Part shown: positions 47,716 to 55,523 of the stretch, one piece after another
Layout: the number at the start of each line of letters is the position of its first letter
How positions within the stretch are numbered: the stretch's first letter is position 1
NCBI GenBank assembly: GCA_002238925.1
Contig: MPNH01000036.1
Span: 1-55,523, forward strand
Direction of reading: 5' to 3'
DNA from: Spirochaetaceae bacterium bin103
GTDB taxonomy: Bacteria > Spirochaetota > Spirochaetia > SZUA-6 > Bin103
Length of the DNA stretch: 55,523 bases
Translations under genes and position numbers: made by a program
Notes under the pieces: generated by a model
What the model saw: the letters and a program-made list of their open reading frames with translations, nothing else
What the model was told of the DNA's origin: nothing
Database searches by the model: none

Positions 47716-48762
47716 ATGCAAGAGACCGGAGGAAGCGGAGCGATCGTTGATCCCGGCCGCGAGATCGTGGAGGCGCATCACCACCTGTGGCCGCACGCGC
47801 GGATGCCGGCGGATTGGCCCGGCAGCGGCGGCGGCCCGGACGGCTACCGGCTGCGCGATCTGTACGCCGACCTGTGTACCGGACACAACGTGGTGCAGAC
47901 GGTGTACCTGCAGTGCGGCGCGCGCTACCGCGCTGGCGGTGCGGACCACCTGCGGCCGGTGGGAGAGACGGAGTGGGTGGCGCGGATCGCGCGGCAGTCG
48001 CAGGCCGGGCCGGGGCCGGAAATCGCCGGCATCGTTGCTCACGCCGACCTGCGGCTCGGCAGTGCGCTCGACGAGGTGCTCGACGCTCACGAGGCCGCCG
48101 GAGAAGGGCGTTTCTGCGGCATTCGGCATGGACTGGCCCGCGGCAATCACCGCCCCGGTACCGAGCATGCCCCCGGACCCGCGCCGGCGGGCCTGGCTCA
48201 GGACCAGGAGTTCCGGGCCGGCGTCCGGCTGCTCGGCCGCCGCGGACTGCCCTACGAGAGCTGGCACTACCACGACCAGATGGCGGAGTTCATCGCCCTG
48301 GCCCGCGCCGTGCCCGACACGGTGATGGTGCTGGACCACTTCGGCACCCCGGTCGGCGTCGGCCGCTTCCAATCGCAGCGCGCCGAGATCTACGCACAAT
48401 TGAACCGCAACCTGGCCGCCGCGGCCGCCTGTCCGAACGTGGTCGCCAAGCTCGGCGGCCTGGCGATGTGGGACAATGGGTTCCCGTGGACGGAGCGCGG
48501 CATACGCGCCACCGCGGAGGAGCTGGCGGCGGCCCAGCGCCCCTATTACCTGCACGCTATCGACTGCTTCGGGCCGGAGCGCTGCATGTTCGAGAGCAAC
48601 TTCCCGGTGGACCGGGTATCCGTCACCTACCGCGACCTCTACAACGCGTTCAAGCTGATGGTCGCCGACTTCTCGGACGCCGAAAAGGACGCCCTGTTCA
48701 GCGGCACCGCCCGCCGCGTGTACCGCCTGCCCGCCCTGCCGACGCGACAGCCTCGCGATTAG
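47716..48762 (+). CDS. Amidohydrolase family protein (PF04909 type)
   Basis: A 348-residue TIM-barrel metal hydrolase. The first metal motif is VEAHHHLWPH. GIRHGLARGN, VMVLDHFGTPVGVG and VAKLGGLAMWDN lie in the barrel, and MFESNFPVDRVSVTYRDLYN carries the family's C-terminal Asp region. Relatives hydrolyse lactones or decarboxylate aromatic acids. The ATG at 47716 is used; in-frame upstream sequence is not family-like. It is divergent from the GH43-like gene. Its 3' end meets a sugar-binding protein that has lost its beginning. Confidence 0.85.
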   Translation: MQETGGSGAIVDPGREIVEAHHHLWPHARMPADWPGSGGGPDGYRLRDLYADLCTGHNVVQTVYLQCGARYRAGGADHLRPVGETEWVARIARQSQAGPGPEIAGIVAHADLRLGSALDEVLDAHEAAGEGRFCGIRHGLARGNHRPGTEHAPGPAPAGLAQDQEFRAGVRLLGRRGLPYESWHYHDQMAEFIALARAVPDTVMVLDHFGTPVGVGRFQSQRAEIYAQLNRNLAAAAACPNVVAKLGGLAMWDNGFPWTERGIRATAEELAAAQRPYYLHAIDCFGPERCMFESNFPVDRVSVTYRDLYNAFKLMVADFSDAEKDALFSGTARRVYRLPALPTRQPRD

Positions 48763-50026
48763 CACTCAGTTCTGGATGTGGGGCGCCGGCCCGCACCTGC
48801 AGGACGTGATCCGTGCCGTGCTGGTCGACCCCCACAATGCGTCGCAGGACAAGTTCGAGCTGGTAATGGAGTTCCGCAACGACGTGGACAGCGTCATCGC
48901 CTCGGTGCTGCCGGCCGGCGGCGGCCCCGACCTGGTGTATGGGTCGGGCCCGGCATTCGTGCGCCCGTTCGCCGCGGCAGGGCATCTGGCCTCCATGGAG
49001 CCCTACGCGGAGAAGTATGGCTGGCGCGACCGGATCCTGAAGCCGATCTACGAGTCGGGGACGGTCGACGGCGACCTGTATGCGCTGCCCAACTCGCTCA
49101 ATACCATGGGCGTGTTCTACAACAAGGTGCTGTTCGAGGAGAACGGTTGGCAGATCCCGACCACCTTCGCGGAGCTGGAAGCGATCATGGACGACGCCCT
49201 CGACCAGGGCCTGTACGCTTCGGTAACCGGCAACAAGGGCTGGCGTCCGGTGAACGAGAACTACACCAAGATGTTCCTGACCCACTGGGCGGGACCGCAG
49301 GTCACCTACGATGCGATTACCGGCGCTATCCTGTGGACCGACGATGCGATAGCCGGCGCGATGCAGAAGAGCGCGGAGTGGTTCCAGGCCGACTACCTGG
49401 CCGGGTAGGACTACTTCAACCTCTATTTCCTGGACGCGGTGTCGCTGCTGGAGTCGAACGACGCGCCGTTCTTCTTCGGGCCGTCGCTGGTGTTCCAGTT
49501 CGCCACCAGCTTCTACTCCGAGGAGGACGGCAACCTGGACAACCTCGGCTTCTTCCCGCTGCCGAGCCGCGCCGGGCTGCCGTCGCCGATCTTCCTGCTC
49601 GGCACCACCGCCTCGCTGTCGATCAACGCCTACTCCCCGCCCGAGGTACAGGACGCGGTGGGCGAGATCATCGACCGCATGATGACGCAGGAGTTCCTGG
49701 TCGGCATGACCGAGGGCTGGCCCGGCTACTGGGGCGTGCCGATCAGCGCGCTCGACATCAACCTGGCTGACTTCAGCGGGTTGTCGCACGGGTTCCTGAG
49801 CGCCATTCAGGACGCCATTGCGGCGGTGAATGCCGGCAACTTCGGCTATTCGCCCTCCACCTTCTTCCCGCCGGCCACGCAGACTGCGTTCTTCGACATC
49901 GATTCTGTGTGGCTCGGCAAGCTCACCGTGGAGGAGTTCCTGGCCAACGTGCAAACGGCGTACGAGGAAGACAAGGCCGCCGGCCTGGTCGCCCCGGTGC
50001 CGCCGCCGGTCGCCAAGGGCGGCTGA
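48752..50026 (+). pseudogene. Extracellular sugar-binding protein, N-terminally truncated and interrupted by TAG
   Basis: The frame begins abruptly in the last codons of the amidohydrolase gene (ISTQFWMWGAGPHLQ) without a signal peptide. Then comes a normal family 1 sugar-binding protein: ASVLPAGGGPDLVYGSGPAF, LPNSLNTMGVFYNKVLFEEN and GYSPSTFFPPATQTAFFD. At 49406-49408 an in-frame TAG (LAG-TAG-DYFNLYF) splits it; the sequence continues in frame to 50026. It lies directly before the two sugar permease genes, so it was their binding protein. It needs a leader and readthrough to work; probably inactivated, unless the TAG is a sequence error. Confidence 0.75.
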
Positions 50027-50145
50027 TCGACGTTCGCTTCGTACTTCATCCGCGGCTGTCCCGCCGTCCCGGGCAGGCGACTCGTGTCGCCCGGGCCGGC
50101 GCGGCCGGCCGCGGCGCTTCCCGACTGACCGCTGACTGACCGCCA

Positions 50146-51030
50146 ATGCGCCGCTGGTCGTTCCAATACTACCTGTTGCTCGCGCCCGCCGTGCTGCTGA
50201 GCGTGGCGGTGGTGCTGGCGCCCGGCCTGATGACCGCTTACGTGGCGTTCACCGACTGGAACGGCGTGTCGCTGAGCATGAACTGGATCGGCACGGTCAA
50301 CTTCGAGAAGATCTTCGCCGACCGCGTGTTCTGGCAGGCGCTCGGCAACAACATCCGCTGGACCCTGCTGTTCCTGACCGTGCCGGTCGGCATCGGCCTG
50401 CTTACCGCTATGCTGCTCTTGAAGCGCGGCCGCACGCGCACGGTCTACCAGATGATCTATCTCGGCCCCTACGTGCTGGCGCCGGTGACCAACGCCATCC
50501 TGTGGCTGAACATCATCCTCAACCCGGTGTCCGGCCTGCTGCGCCACGTGCGCCACCTGTTCCCGCGCGACTCGCCGCTGGCGCCGCTGCGTTCGCCGCT
50601 CGGCAGCCCCGACACGGCGCTCTACTTCGTGGCCATGGTCGACATCTGGCACTACTGGGGATTCCTGACCGTGATCTACCTGGCCGCGCTGCGCCAGACA
50701 CCGCAGGAGCTGGTGGAGGCGGCCACGGTGGAGGGAGCGGGGGTGCTGCAGCTGTTCCGCTTCATCTACCTGCCGACCATTCTGCCCACCGTGCTGCTGA
50801 TGTTCGTGATCATCACCATCTTCTCGTTTCTGACCTTCGAGTACGTCTACATCATGACCGGCGGCGGGCCGGCGCATGGCTCGGAGATGCTCAGCACCTA
50901 CGCCTACACGCTGGCGTTCAACGCGCTGCAGTACGGCAAGGCGGCGGCCACCGGGCTGGTGATGAGCTTTTTCGGCCTGGCGGCATCGATGTTCTACGTG
51001 TGGATGAGCCGGCGCGAGGTAAGCGCATGA
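50146..51030 (+). CDS. Sugar ABC transporter permease, MalF/UgpA type
   Basis: A 294-residue inner-membrane permease. It begins RRWSFQYYLLLAPAVLLSVA, the usual first membrane segment, followed by FTDWNGVSLSMNWIGTVNFE and later membrane segments. The ATPase-contacting EAA loop is QELVEAATVEGAGVLQLFRF. It pairs with the permease at 51041, 10 bases on, and should work with the broken sugar-binding protein before it. A 119-base gap separates it from that gene. No ATPase is present locally; a shared MsmX-type ATPase elsewhere is possible. The substrate is unknown. Confidence 0.9.
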   Translation: MRRWSFQYYLLLAPAVLLSVAVVLAPGLMTAYVAFTDWNGVSLSMNWIGTVNFEKIFADRVFWQALGNNIRWTLLFLTVPVGIGLLTAMLLLKRGRTRTVYQMIYLGPYVLAPVTNAILWLNIILNPVSGLLRHVRHLFPRDSPLAPLRSPLGSPDTALYFVAMVDIWHYWGFLTVIYLAALRQTPQELVEAATVEGAGVLQLFRFIYLPTILPTVLLMFVIITIFSFLTFEYVYIMTGGGPAHGSEMLSTYAYTLAFNALQYGKAAATGLVMSFFGLAASMFYVWMSRREVSA

Positions 51031-51040
51031 GCGGCAGCGC

Positions 51041-51934
51041 ATGACACCTCGGCGCACAAGCGCTTCGGCTACCCGGAGGTTGGCGCCGGCCGCTGCCGGC
51101 GTGTCCCGCCTGCGGCGGCTGCTCGGGCCGCTGGGCTCCCACCTGGTGTTGATCTTCTTCGCGTTCACGGCGCTGGCGCCGCTCGCGCTGGTGGCGATCA
51201 ACACGCTCAAGACGCACCGCGAGGTGGTGCGCAGTCCACTCGCCGTCCCGGGCGAACCTCACTGGGACAACTTCGAGTTGGCGTGGCGTTACGGGCAGTT
51301 CTCGCGCGGCTTCGTGAACAGCGCGCTGCTCAGCGGTACGGCGGTGGTAACGGTGCTGGTCTGCGCAACGCTGGCCGGCTATGTGCTGGCCCGGCGCCGG
51401 GTGCGCCACTGGCGGGCGGTCACCATCTACTTCATGCTGGCGATGACCGTTCCGATCCAGTTGTTCCTGTTCCCGCTCTACTACTTCTTCGCCCGCGTGC
51501 TTGGCTTGCTCGGCAGCCTGTACGGGGTAGGGGTGGTGCTGGCGGCGCTGAACATGCCGCTGGCGGTGTTCCTGATGCGCGCCTTTTTCCTGGCGGTGCC
51601 GGAGCAGCTCGAGGAGGCGGCGCGGATCGACGGCGCCAACACCGTGCGCGTGCTGTGGTCGGTGCTGATACCGCCGGTGCGCCCCGGCCTGATCACGGTG
51701 GCGGTGATCGTCGGCCTGCAGGCGTGGAACGAGTTCCTGATCACGCGCACCTTCCTCGGCCAGGAGAGCATCACCGCCACCCTCGGGCTGCTGTCGATGA
51801 ACGGCACCTTTACCGACAACATGAGCGTGATGATGGCCGGCACCCTGCTGATGATCGTCCCGCCGCTGCTGTTTTTCGTGCTGGTGCAGCGCTACTTCAT
51901 CGAAGGGCTGATCAGCGGCGCGCTCAAGGGATAG
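51041..51934 (+). CDS. Sugar ABC transporter permease, MalG/UgpE type
   Basis: A 297-residue permease. The N-terminal membrane segment (HLVLIFFAFTALAPLALVAI) and LKTHREVVRSPLAVPGEPHW lead into the transporter core, with YVLARRRVRHW, IYFMLAMTVPIQLFLFPL and the EAA loop LEEAARIDGANTVRVLWSVL. It is the second permease of the pair. Its stop is 11 bases before the ATG of an ADP-ribosylglycohydrolase-family gene, which suggests that the transporter imports something this hydrolase processes. Confidence 0.9.
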   Translation: MTPRRTSASATRRLAPAAAGVSRLRRLLGPLGSHLVLIFFAFTALAPLALVAINTLKTHREVVRSPLAVPGEPHWDNFELAWRYGQFSRGFVNSALLSGTAVVTVLVCATLAGYVLARRRVRHWRAVTIYFMLAMTVPIQLFLFPLYYFFARVLGLLGSLYGVGVVLAALNMPLAVFLMRAFFLAVPEQLEEAARIDGANTVRVLWSVLIPPVRPGLITVAVIVGLQAWNEFLITRTFLGQESITATLGLLSMNGTFTDNMSVMMAGTLLMIVPPLLFFVLVQRYFIEGLISGALKG

Positions 51935-51945
51935 GATGCCGCGGC

Positions 51946-54090
51946 ATGGCGCAGTTGAGCGATGAGATCCGGGAACGCGTGTACGCCGGGGTGCTCGGCA
52001 AGCTGATCGGCGTCTACCTGGGGCGCGCCGTGGAGGGTTGGTCGTACGAGGCGATCCGGGAGCGGTTCGGGACCATCGCCAACTACGTCCACCACGAGGT
52101 CGGCATGCCGCTGATCGTGCCCGACGACGACCTGTCCGGCACCTTTGTGTTCTTTCGCGCCCTGGAGGATCACGGCTACGATGCGGAACTGAGCGCGCGC
52201 CGGATCGGCGATACCTGGCTCAACTACATCATCGAGGACAAGACCATCCTGTGGTGGGGCGGGATGAGCCGCTCCACCGAGCACACCGCCTGGCTGCGCC
52301 TGAACCAGGGGCAGCCGGCGCCGGCGAGCGGCTCGATAGCGCTCAACGGCAGGGCGATGGCGGAGCAGATCGGCGCGCAGATCTTCATTGACGGGTGGGC
52401 GCTGGCCAATCCGGGCGCGCCCGAGCGGGCCGCGCGGCTGGCGCGCGCCGCTGCGTCGGTGAGCCACGACGGCATCGCGGTCGACTGTGCCGTGTTGGTG
52501 GCGGTGCTGGAGGCGCTGGCATTCTGCGAGGCGGATGCCGGACGCCTGCTGGAGCGGGGGCTGGGTTTCGTTGCCAACGAGGAGCTGCGCGGGCTGGTGG
52601 CGGCGGTGCGCGAGCGTTGCGCCGCGGCCGGCCACTGGCGCGAGGTGCGCGACTGGATCGAACGCGAGCACGGCTACCACCGCTACCCCGGCAACTGTCC
52701 GATGGTGACCAACCACCTGTCGGTGCTGATGGCGCTGCTGCTCGGCGGCGGCGACTTCGCGTGCAGCCTGAGCATCGCGGCGAGCGCGGGCTGGGACACC
52801 GACTGCAACACCGGCAACGTCGGCTGCCTGAACGGTGTACGGCTGGGGTTGGCGGCGTTGTCCGCCGGGGTCGATCTGCGCGCTCCGGTGGCCGACCGGC
52901 TGTACGCGGTCAGCGCCGACGGCGGCGAGTGCATTACCGACGCGGTGCTGGAGACGAGACGGATTCTGCGCGCGGCGGCCGTGCTGCGCGGGGAGGCGGA
53001 GCCGGAGCGGCAGCCGCGCTTCGGGTTCGAGTTTCCCGGCGCCGTGCAGGGCTTTCAGGTCGACCGGGAACCGCGCCACCTGCAGGCGGTCACCGGTTTG
53101 CGCAACGCCGGCGCCGGCCTGGTCATTGCCTACGAGCGGTTGGCGCCCGGGCGCTGGGGACGGCTGCGCGTGCAGACCTGCTTCGCTCCCGAGCCGAGCG
53201 GCATGCGTGACACCAGCTACTTCGACGTGCTGGCGAGCCCGACGTTGTACGGCACGCAGACGGTGCGGGCACTGGTGGAGTGCGGCGCCGGGCGGCAGCC
53301 GAGCTGGCGCTTTTTCGTGCGCCATTACCGGGGAGACGGCTCGCTGAACGTCCGCTACGGCGAGCCTGTCGCGCTGCAACCGGGCGCCAACCGGCTGCGT
53401 TGGCGAGTGCCGGATTGCGGCGGCCTGCCGATCTACGAACTGGGCATCGAGCTGACCGCCGCGCAGCGGCTCGACGGCGAGTTCGTCCTGCGCCACCTCG
53501 ATTGGCACGGTGCGCCGGAGTGCTTCGCGATGGGGCGCGCCGATGAACTGTCGCCCGATCTGACTCCCTGGACCACCAATACGCCGTGGCTGAAGGCGTT
53601 CCTCAGCTCGGCACGCAACCTGGCGCCCGACTACACCACCACCTTCTCCATCTCGCATCCCGGCGACAACGGCGTGCTCACCATCGGCACGCGCGACTGG
53701 GACAACTACACCGTGAGTTCGGAGTTGACCCTGGTGCACCAGCGCACGGCGGGGCTGGTGGCGCGGGCGCGCGGCCACCGCCGCTACTACGGGGCGGTGC
53801 TGTGCGCCGGCGAGGCACGGCTGGTCAAGCGCCGCGACGGCGCGCCGCGGGTGCTGGCGCGCTGTCGATATGCCGCCCCGTCCGATCAGCCGCTGCCGGT
53901 GGCTCTGACGGTGGCGGGCGATGAGCTGTGCTTCACCGTGGACAGGCAAGTGCTGGTCACGGCGCACGACGGCGAGTACGCCAGCGGCGGCGCCGGCTTC
54001 CTGGTGGAGGAGGGCGGCTACCTGGCGTCCGGCTTCCGGGTGGGCCAGCCGCCGCCGGCGGCGGGGCGCGGTGGAGCAGATGGCGGCTGA
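51946..54090 (+). CDS. ADP-ribosylglycohydrolase-family protein with C-terminal beta-rich region
   Basis: A 714-residue paralogue of the gene at 5457. The N-terminal hydrolase domain has MPLIVPDDDLSGTFVFFRAL (first metal motif, here PDDD) and SAGWDTDCNTGNVGCLNG (second). The remainder includes FEFPGAVQGFQVDREPRH, a middle beta region, and a laminin-G-like end (YTVSSELTLVHQRTAGLVAR; RRYYGAVLCAGEARLVKRRD). It ends GGAGFLVEEGGYLASGF and a Gly/Pro tail. No signal peptide. The ATG at 51946 follows the sugar permease closely, and the next paralogue's ATG overlaps its stop by 11 bases, so all are one operon. A cytosolic hydrolase of an imported N-glycosidic or related compound is the best guess. Confidence 0.85.
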   Translation: MAQLSDEIRERVYAGVLGKLIGVYLGRAVEGWSYEAIRERFGTIANYVHHEVGMPLIVPDDDLSGTFVFFRALEDHGYDAELSARRIGDTWLNYIIEDKTILWWGGMSRSTEHTAWLRLNQGQPAPASGSIALNGRAMAEQIGAQIFIDGWALANPGAPERAARLARAAASVSHDGIAVDCAVLVAVLEALAFCEADAGRLLERGLGFVANEELRGLVAAVRERCAAAGHWREVRDWIEREHGYHRYPGNCPMVTNHLSVLMALLLGGGDFACSLSIAASAGWDTDCNTGNVGCLNGVRLGLAALSAGVDLRAPVADRLYAVSADGGECITDAVLETRRILRAAAVLRGEAEPERQPRFGFEFPGAVQGFQVDREPRHLQAVTGLRNAGAGLVIAYERLAPGRWGRLRVQTCFAPEPSGMRDTSYFDVLASPTLYGTQTVRALVECGAGRQPSWRFFVRHYRGDGSLNVRYGEPVALQPGANRLRWRVPDCGGLPIYELGIELTAAQRLDGEFVLRHLDWHGAPECFAMGRADELSPDLTPWTTNTPWLKAFLSSARNLAPDYTTTFSISHPGDNGVLTIGTRDWDNYTVSSELTLVHQRTAGLVARARGHRRYYGAVLCAGEARLVKRRDGAPRVLARCRYAAPSDQPLPVALTVAGDELCFTVDRQVLVTAHDGEYASGGAGFLVEEGGYLASGFRVGQPPPAAGRGGADGG

Positions 54091-55523
54091 GCAGAGCAGC
54101 GTCGCGGCGGCGACCTACGCAGGCGTGCTCGGCAAGATGATCGGCGTGTACCTGGGGCGGCCGGTGGAGGGCTGGGCGTACGAGGCGATCCGGGAGCGGT
54201 TCGGCGAGGTGGACGGCTACGTGCACGAGGCATTGGGGCTGCCGCTGGTGGTGGCGGACGACGACCTGTCCGGCAGCTTCGGCTTCTTCCGGACGCTGGA
54301 GGACGCCGGCGCCGCGTGCACCGTCACGGCGGCGGATTTCGGCGACACCTGGCTCAACACCATCATCGAGGACAAGACCATCCTGTGGTGGGGCGGGTTT
54401 GGCCGCTCCACCGAGCACACCGCGTACCTGCGCCTCAAGGCAGGATACCGGGCGCCGCACAGTGGCAGCCGCGCGCTCAACGGGGCGATGCTCTGCAGCC
54501 AGATCGGCGCCCAGATCTTCACCGATCCGCTGGCGCTGATGTCGCCCGGTGACCCGGAGCAGGCCGCCGCGCTGATCCGCGCGGCGGCGTCGGTGAGCCA
54601 CGACGGCGTGGCGCTCGACTGCGCCGCCTACCTGGGCGCCCTGCAGGCGCTGGCATTCGAGCACCGGGCGCTGGCGCAGCTCCTGGCCGCCGCCGAGCCG
54701 TTCGCGTGCGGTGATCAGCTCCGCCGCCTGCTGGACGACGTGCGCGCCGTCTGCAGCCGCGAGCGCGACTGGCGGCGGGTGCGGGCATGGCTCGATCCGC
54801 GCTACGGCTACGGCGTGTTTCCCGGGCCCTGTCCGATCCTGACCAACCACGCGATGGTACTGGTGGCGTTGTTGCTCGGCGGCGACGACTTCCGCCGGGC
54901 GGTGACCATCGCCGCCTCCGCCGGCTACGACACCGACTGCAACGCCGGTAGCGTGGGTTGCCTGAATGGCGTGCGGCTGGGGCTGGCGGCCATCCCCGCC
55001 GAGCTGCGCGACCCGGTCGCCGACCGCCTGCTGGTGGTCACCGCCGAGGGCGGCCGCTGCGTCAGCGACGCCGTCCAGGAGACCCGCCGCATCCTGCTGG
55101 CCGGCGCCGCGCCGGCACCGCATCCGCGCTTCGGGTTCGAACTGCCCGGCGCCCGGCAAGGCTTTGCGCCCTGCCCGCACGCGCCCGCCGGGGCCGCGGC
55201 GGTGCGCGTGGCCGGCAGCGATGCCCCGGGCGTCCTGCTGCATTACCGGGACCTGGCTGCCGCCGCCCCGGCGCGGGTCTCGACGCCGGTGTTCCTGGAC
55301 TTCGACGAGGTGGCGGACAACTTCTCCACCCATGCCAGCCCAACGCTGTATGCCACCCAGGAAGTCAGCGTCCGTTTGCAGGCGCCGCCCTCGGCCACCG
55401 CCGCCGGCACGGCCCCGGCGGTCGCGGTCTACGCACTGTTCTACGACGCCGCCGACCGCGTACAGGAACTGAAATCAGCGGCGCACACGCTTCGGCCCGG
55501 CGCCAACACGCTGCGCTGGCGGG
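54080..55523 (+). CDS. ADP-ribosylglycohydrolase-family protein (third copy), cut by window end
   Basis: At least 481 residues, continuing past the window. From ATG 54080 (GTG 54071 also possible) comes ATYAGVLGKMIGVYLGRPVE, then LGLPLVVADDDLSGSFGFF (first metal motif, ADDD), and ASAGYDTDCNAGSVGCLNG (second). FELPGARQGFAPCPHA opens the second half, as in the paralogues. It overlaps the 3' end of the preceding paralogue by 11 bases, implying coupled translation. Two adjacent copies behind a sugar transporter suggest that they act in one pathway on related bonds. The laminin-like end is not in the window. Confidence 0.85.
   Translation, partial: MAAEQSSVAAATYAGVLGKMIGVYLGRPVEGWAYEAIRERFGEVDGYVHEALGLPLVVADDDLSGSFGFFRTLEDAGAACTVTAADFGDTWLNTIIEDKTILWWGGFGRSTEHTAYLRLKAGYRAPHSGSRALNGAMLCSQIGAQIFTDPLALMSPGDPEQAAALIRAAASVSHDGVALDCAAYLGALQALAFEHRALAQLLAAAEPFACGDQLRRLLDDVRAVCSRERDWRRVRAWLDPRYGYGVFPGPCPILTNHAMVLVALLLGGDDFRRAVTIAASAGYDTDCNAGSVGCLNGVRLGLAAIPAELRDPVADRLLVVTAEGGRCVSDAVQETRRILLAGAAPAPHPRFGFELPGARQGFAPCPHAPAGAAAVRVAGSDAPGVLLHYRDLAAAAPARVSTPVFLDFDEVADNFSTHASPTLYATQEVSVRLQAPPSATAAGTAPAVAVYALFYDAADRVQELKSAAHTLRPGANTLRWR

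Noticed and set aside
49406..49408. Pyrrolysine or other amber readthrough in the sugar-binding protein.
   Set aside because: Amber recoding is not known in this protein family, the gene also lacks its leader, and there is no local structure pointing to recoding; decay or sequence error is simpler.

Overview
The window is GC-rich bacterial DNA, roughly two-thirds G+C by eye. It carries scattered sugar, nucleoside and peptide catabolism genes, many toxin-antitoxin loci, one IS110 element, and no rRNA, tRNA or CRISPR that I can see. I think an uncultured spirochaete-like (Spirochaetota) genome is the best guess, from the solute-binding protein style and gene mix. This is recall and inference only, with no marker gene to prove it.

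Layout. 1-3.3 kb: a frameshifted IS110 transposase cut by the window edge, with a noncoding leader, then an AAA ATPase fused to a PD-(D/E)XK nuclease-like domain. 3.3-3.9 kb: toxin-antitoxin debris (Phd/YefM antitoxin, YoeB and VapC relics). 3.8-5.3 kb: an overlapping pair, an SCP2-like protein and an R2-like diiron protein. 5.4-9.2 kb: an ADP-ribosylglycohydrolase-family (ADPRGH) protein, SixA and an SDR. 9.2-15.5 kb: a minus-strand run of two aminotransferases, a large transketolase and an SMP-30 lactonase. 15.6-16.1 kb: an exported peroxiredoxin with in-frame TGA and a bSECIS-like hairpin, so a probable selenoprotein. 16.3-19.2 kb: a lactate/malate-dehydrogenase-like gene and a TPP enzyme, both frame-broken. 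19.3-24.3 kb: a tightly packed nucleoside/sugar cluster (uridine phosphorylase-like, YjbQ, SIS, PfkB) divergent from a nucleoside hydrolase. 24.3-27 kb: a GH116 glycosidase.

27-35 kb is an accessory stretch: ParD with a ParE stub, RelE with an RHH antitoxin, a hydroxyacyl-CoA dehydrogenase, a VapC relic, a SNF2 helicase with its SWIM partner, and a RES-Xre pair. 35-44.5 kb: an LLM oxidoreductase, a broken aspartic protease, a second AAA-nuclease paralogue, a 5'-truncated DppC, an AAA_14/DUF4143 ATPase with repeats at its start, and an intact peptide transporter (SBP, DppB, DppC; no ATPase in the window). 44.8-55.5 kb: a decayed nucleotidyltransferase pair, a Gfo/Idh-like protein, a GH43-like propeller, an amidohydrolase, and a sugar ABC transporter whose binding-protein gene is broken, followed by two more ADPRGH paralogues.

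Two themes stand out. First, many proteins act on N-ribosyl or sugar bonds (three ADPRGH proteins, nucleoside hydrolase, uridine phosphorylase, PfkB, SIS, GH116), which fits scavenging of nucleosides or glycosides. Second, toxin genes are repeatedly reduced to fragments while antitoxins survive. Four genes are disrupted at G- or C-rich stretches, three of them clear imperfect tandem duplications. These look as much like assembly error as biology and should be checked before anything is built on those frames.
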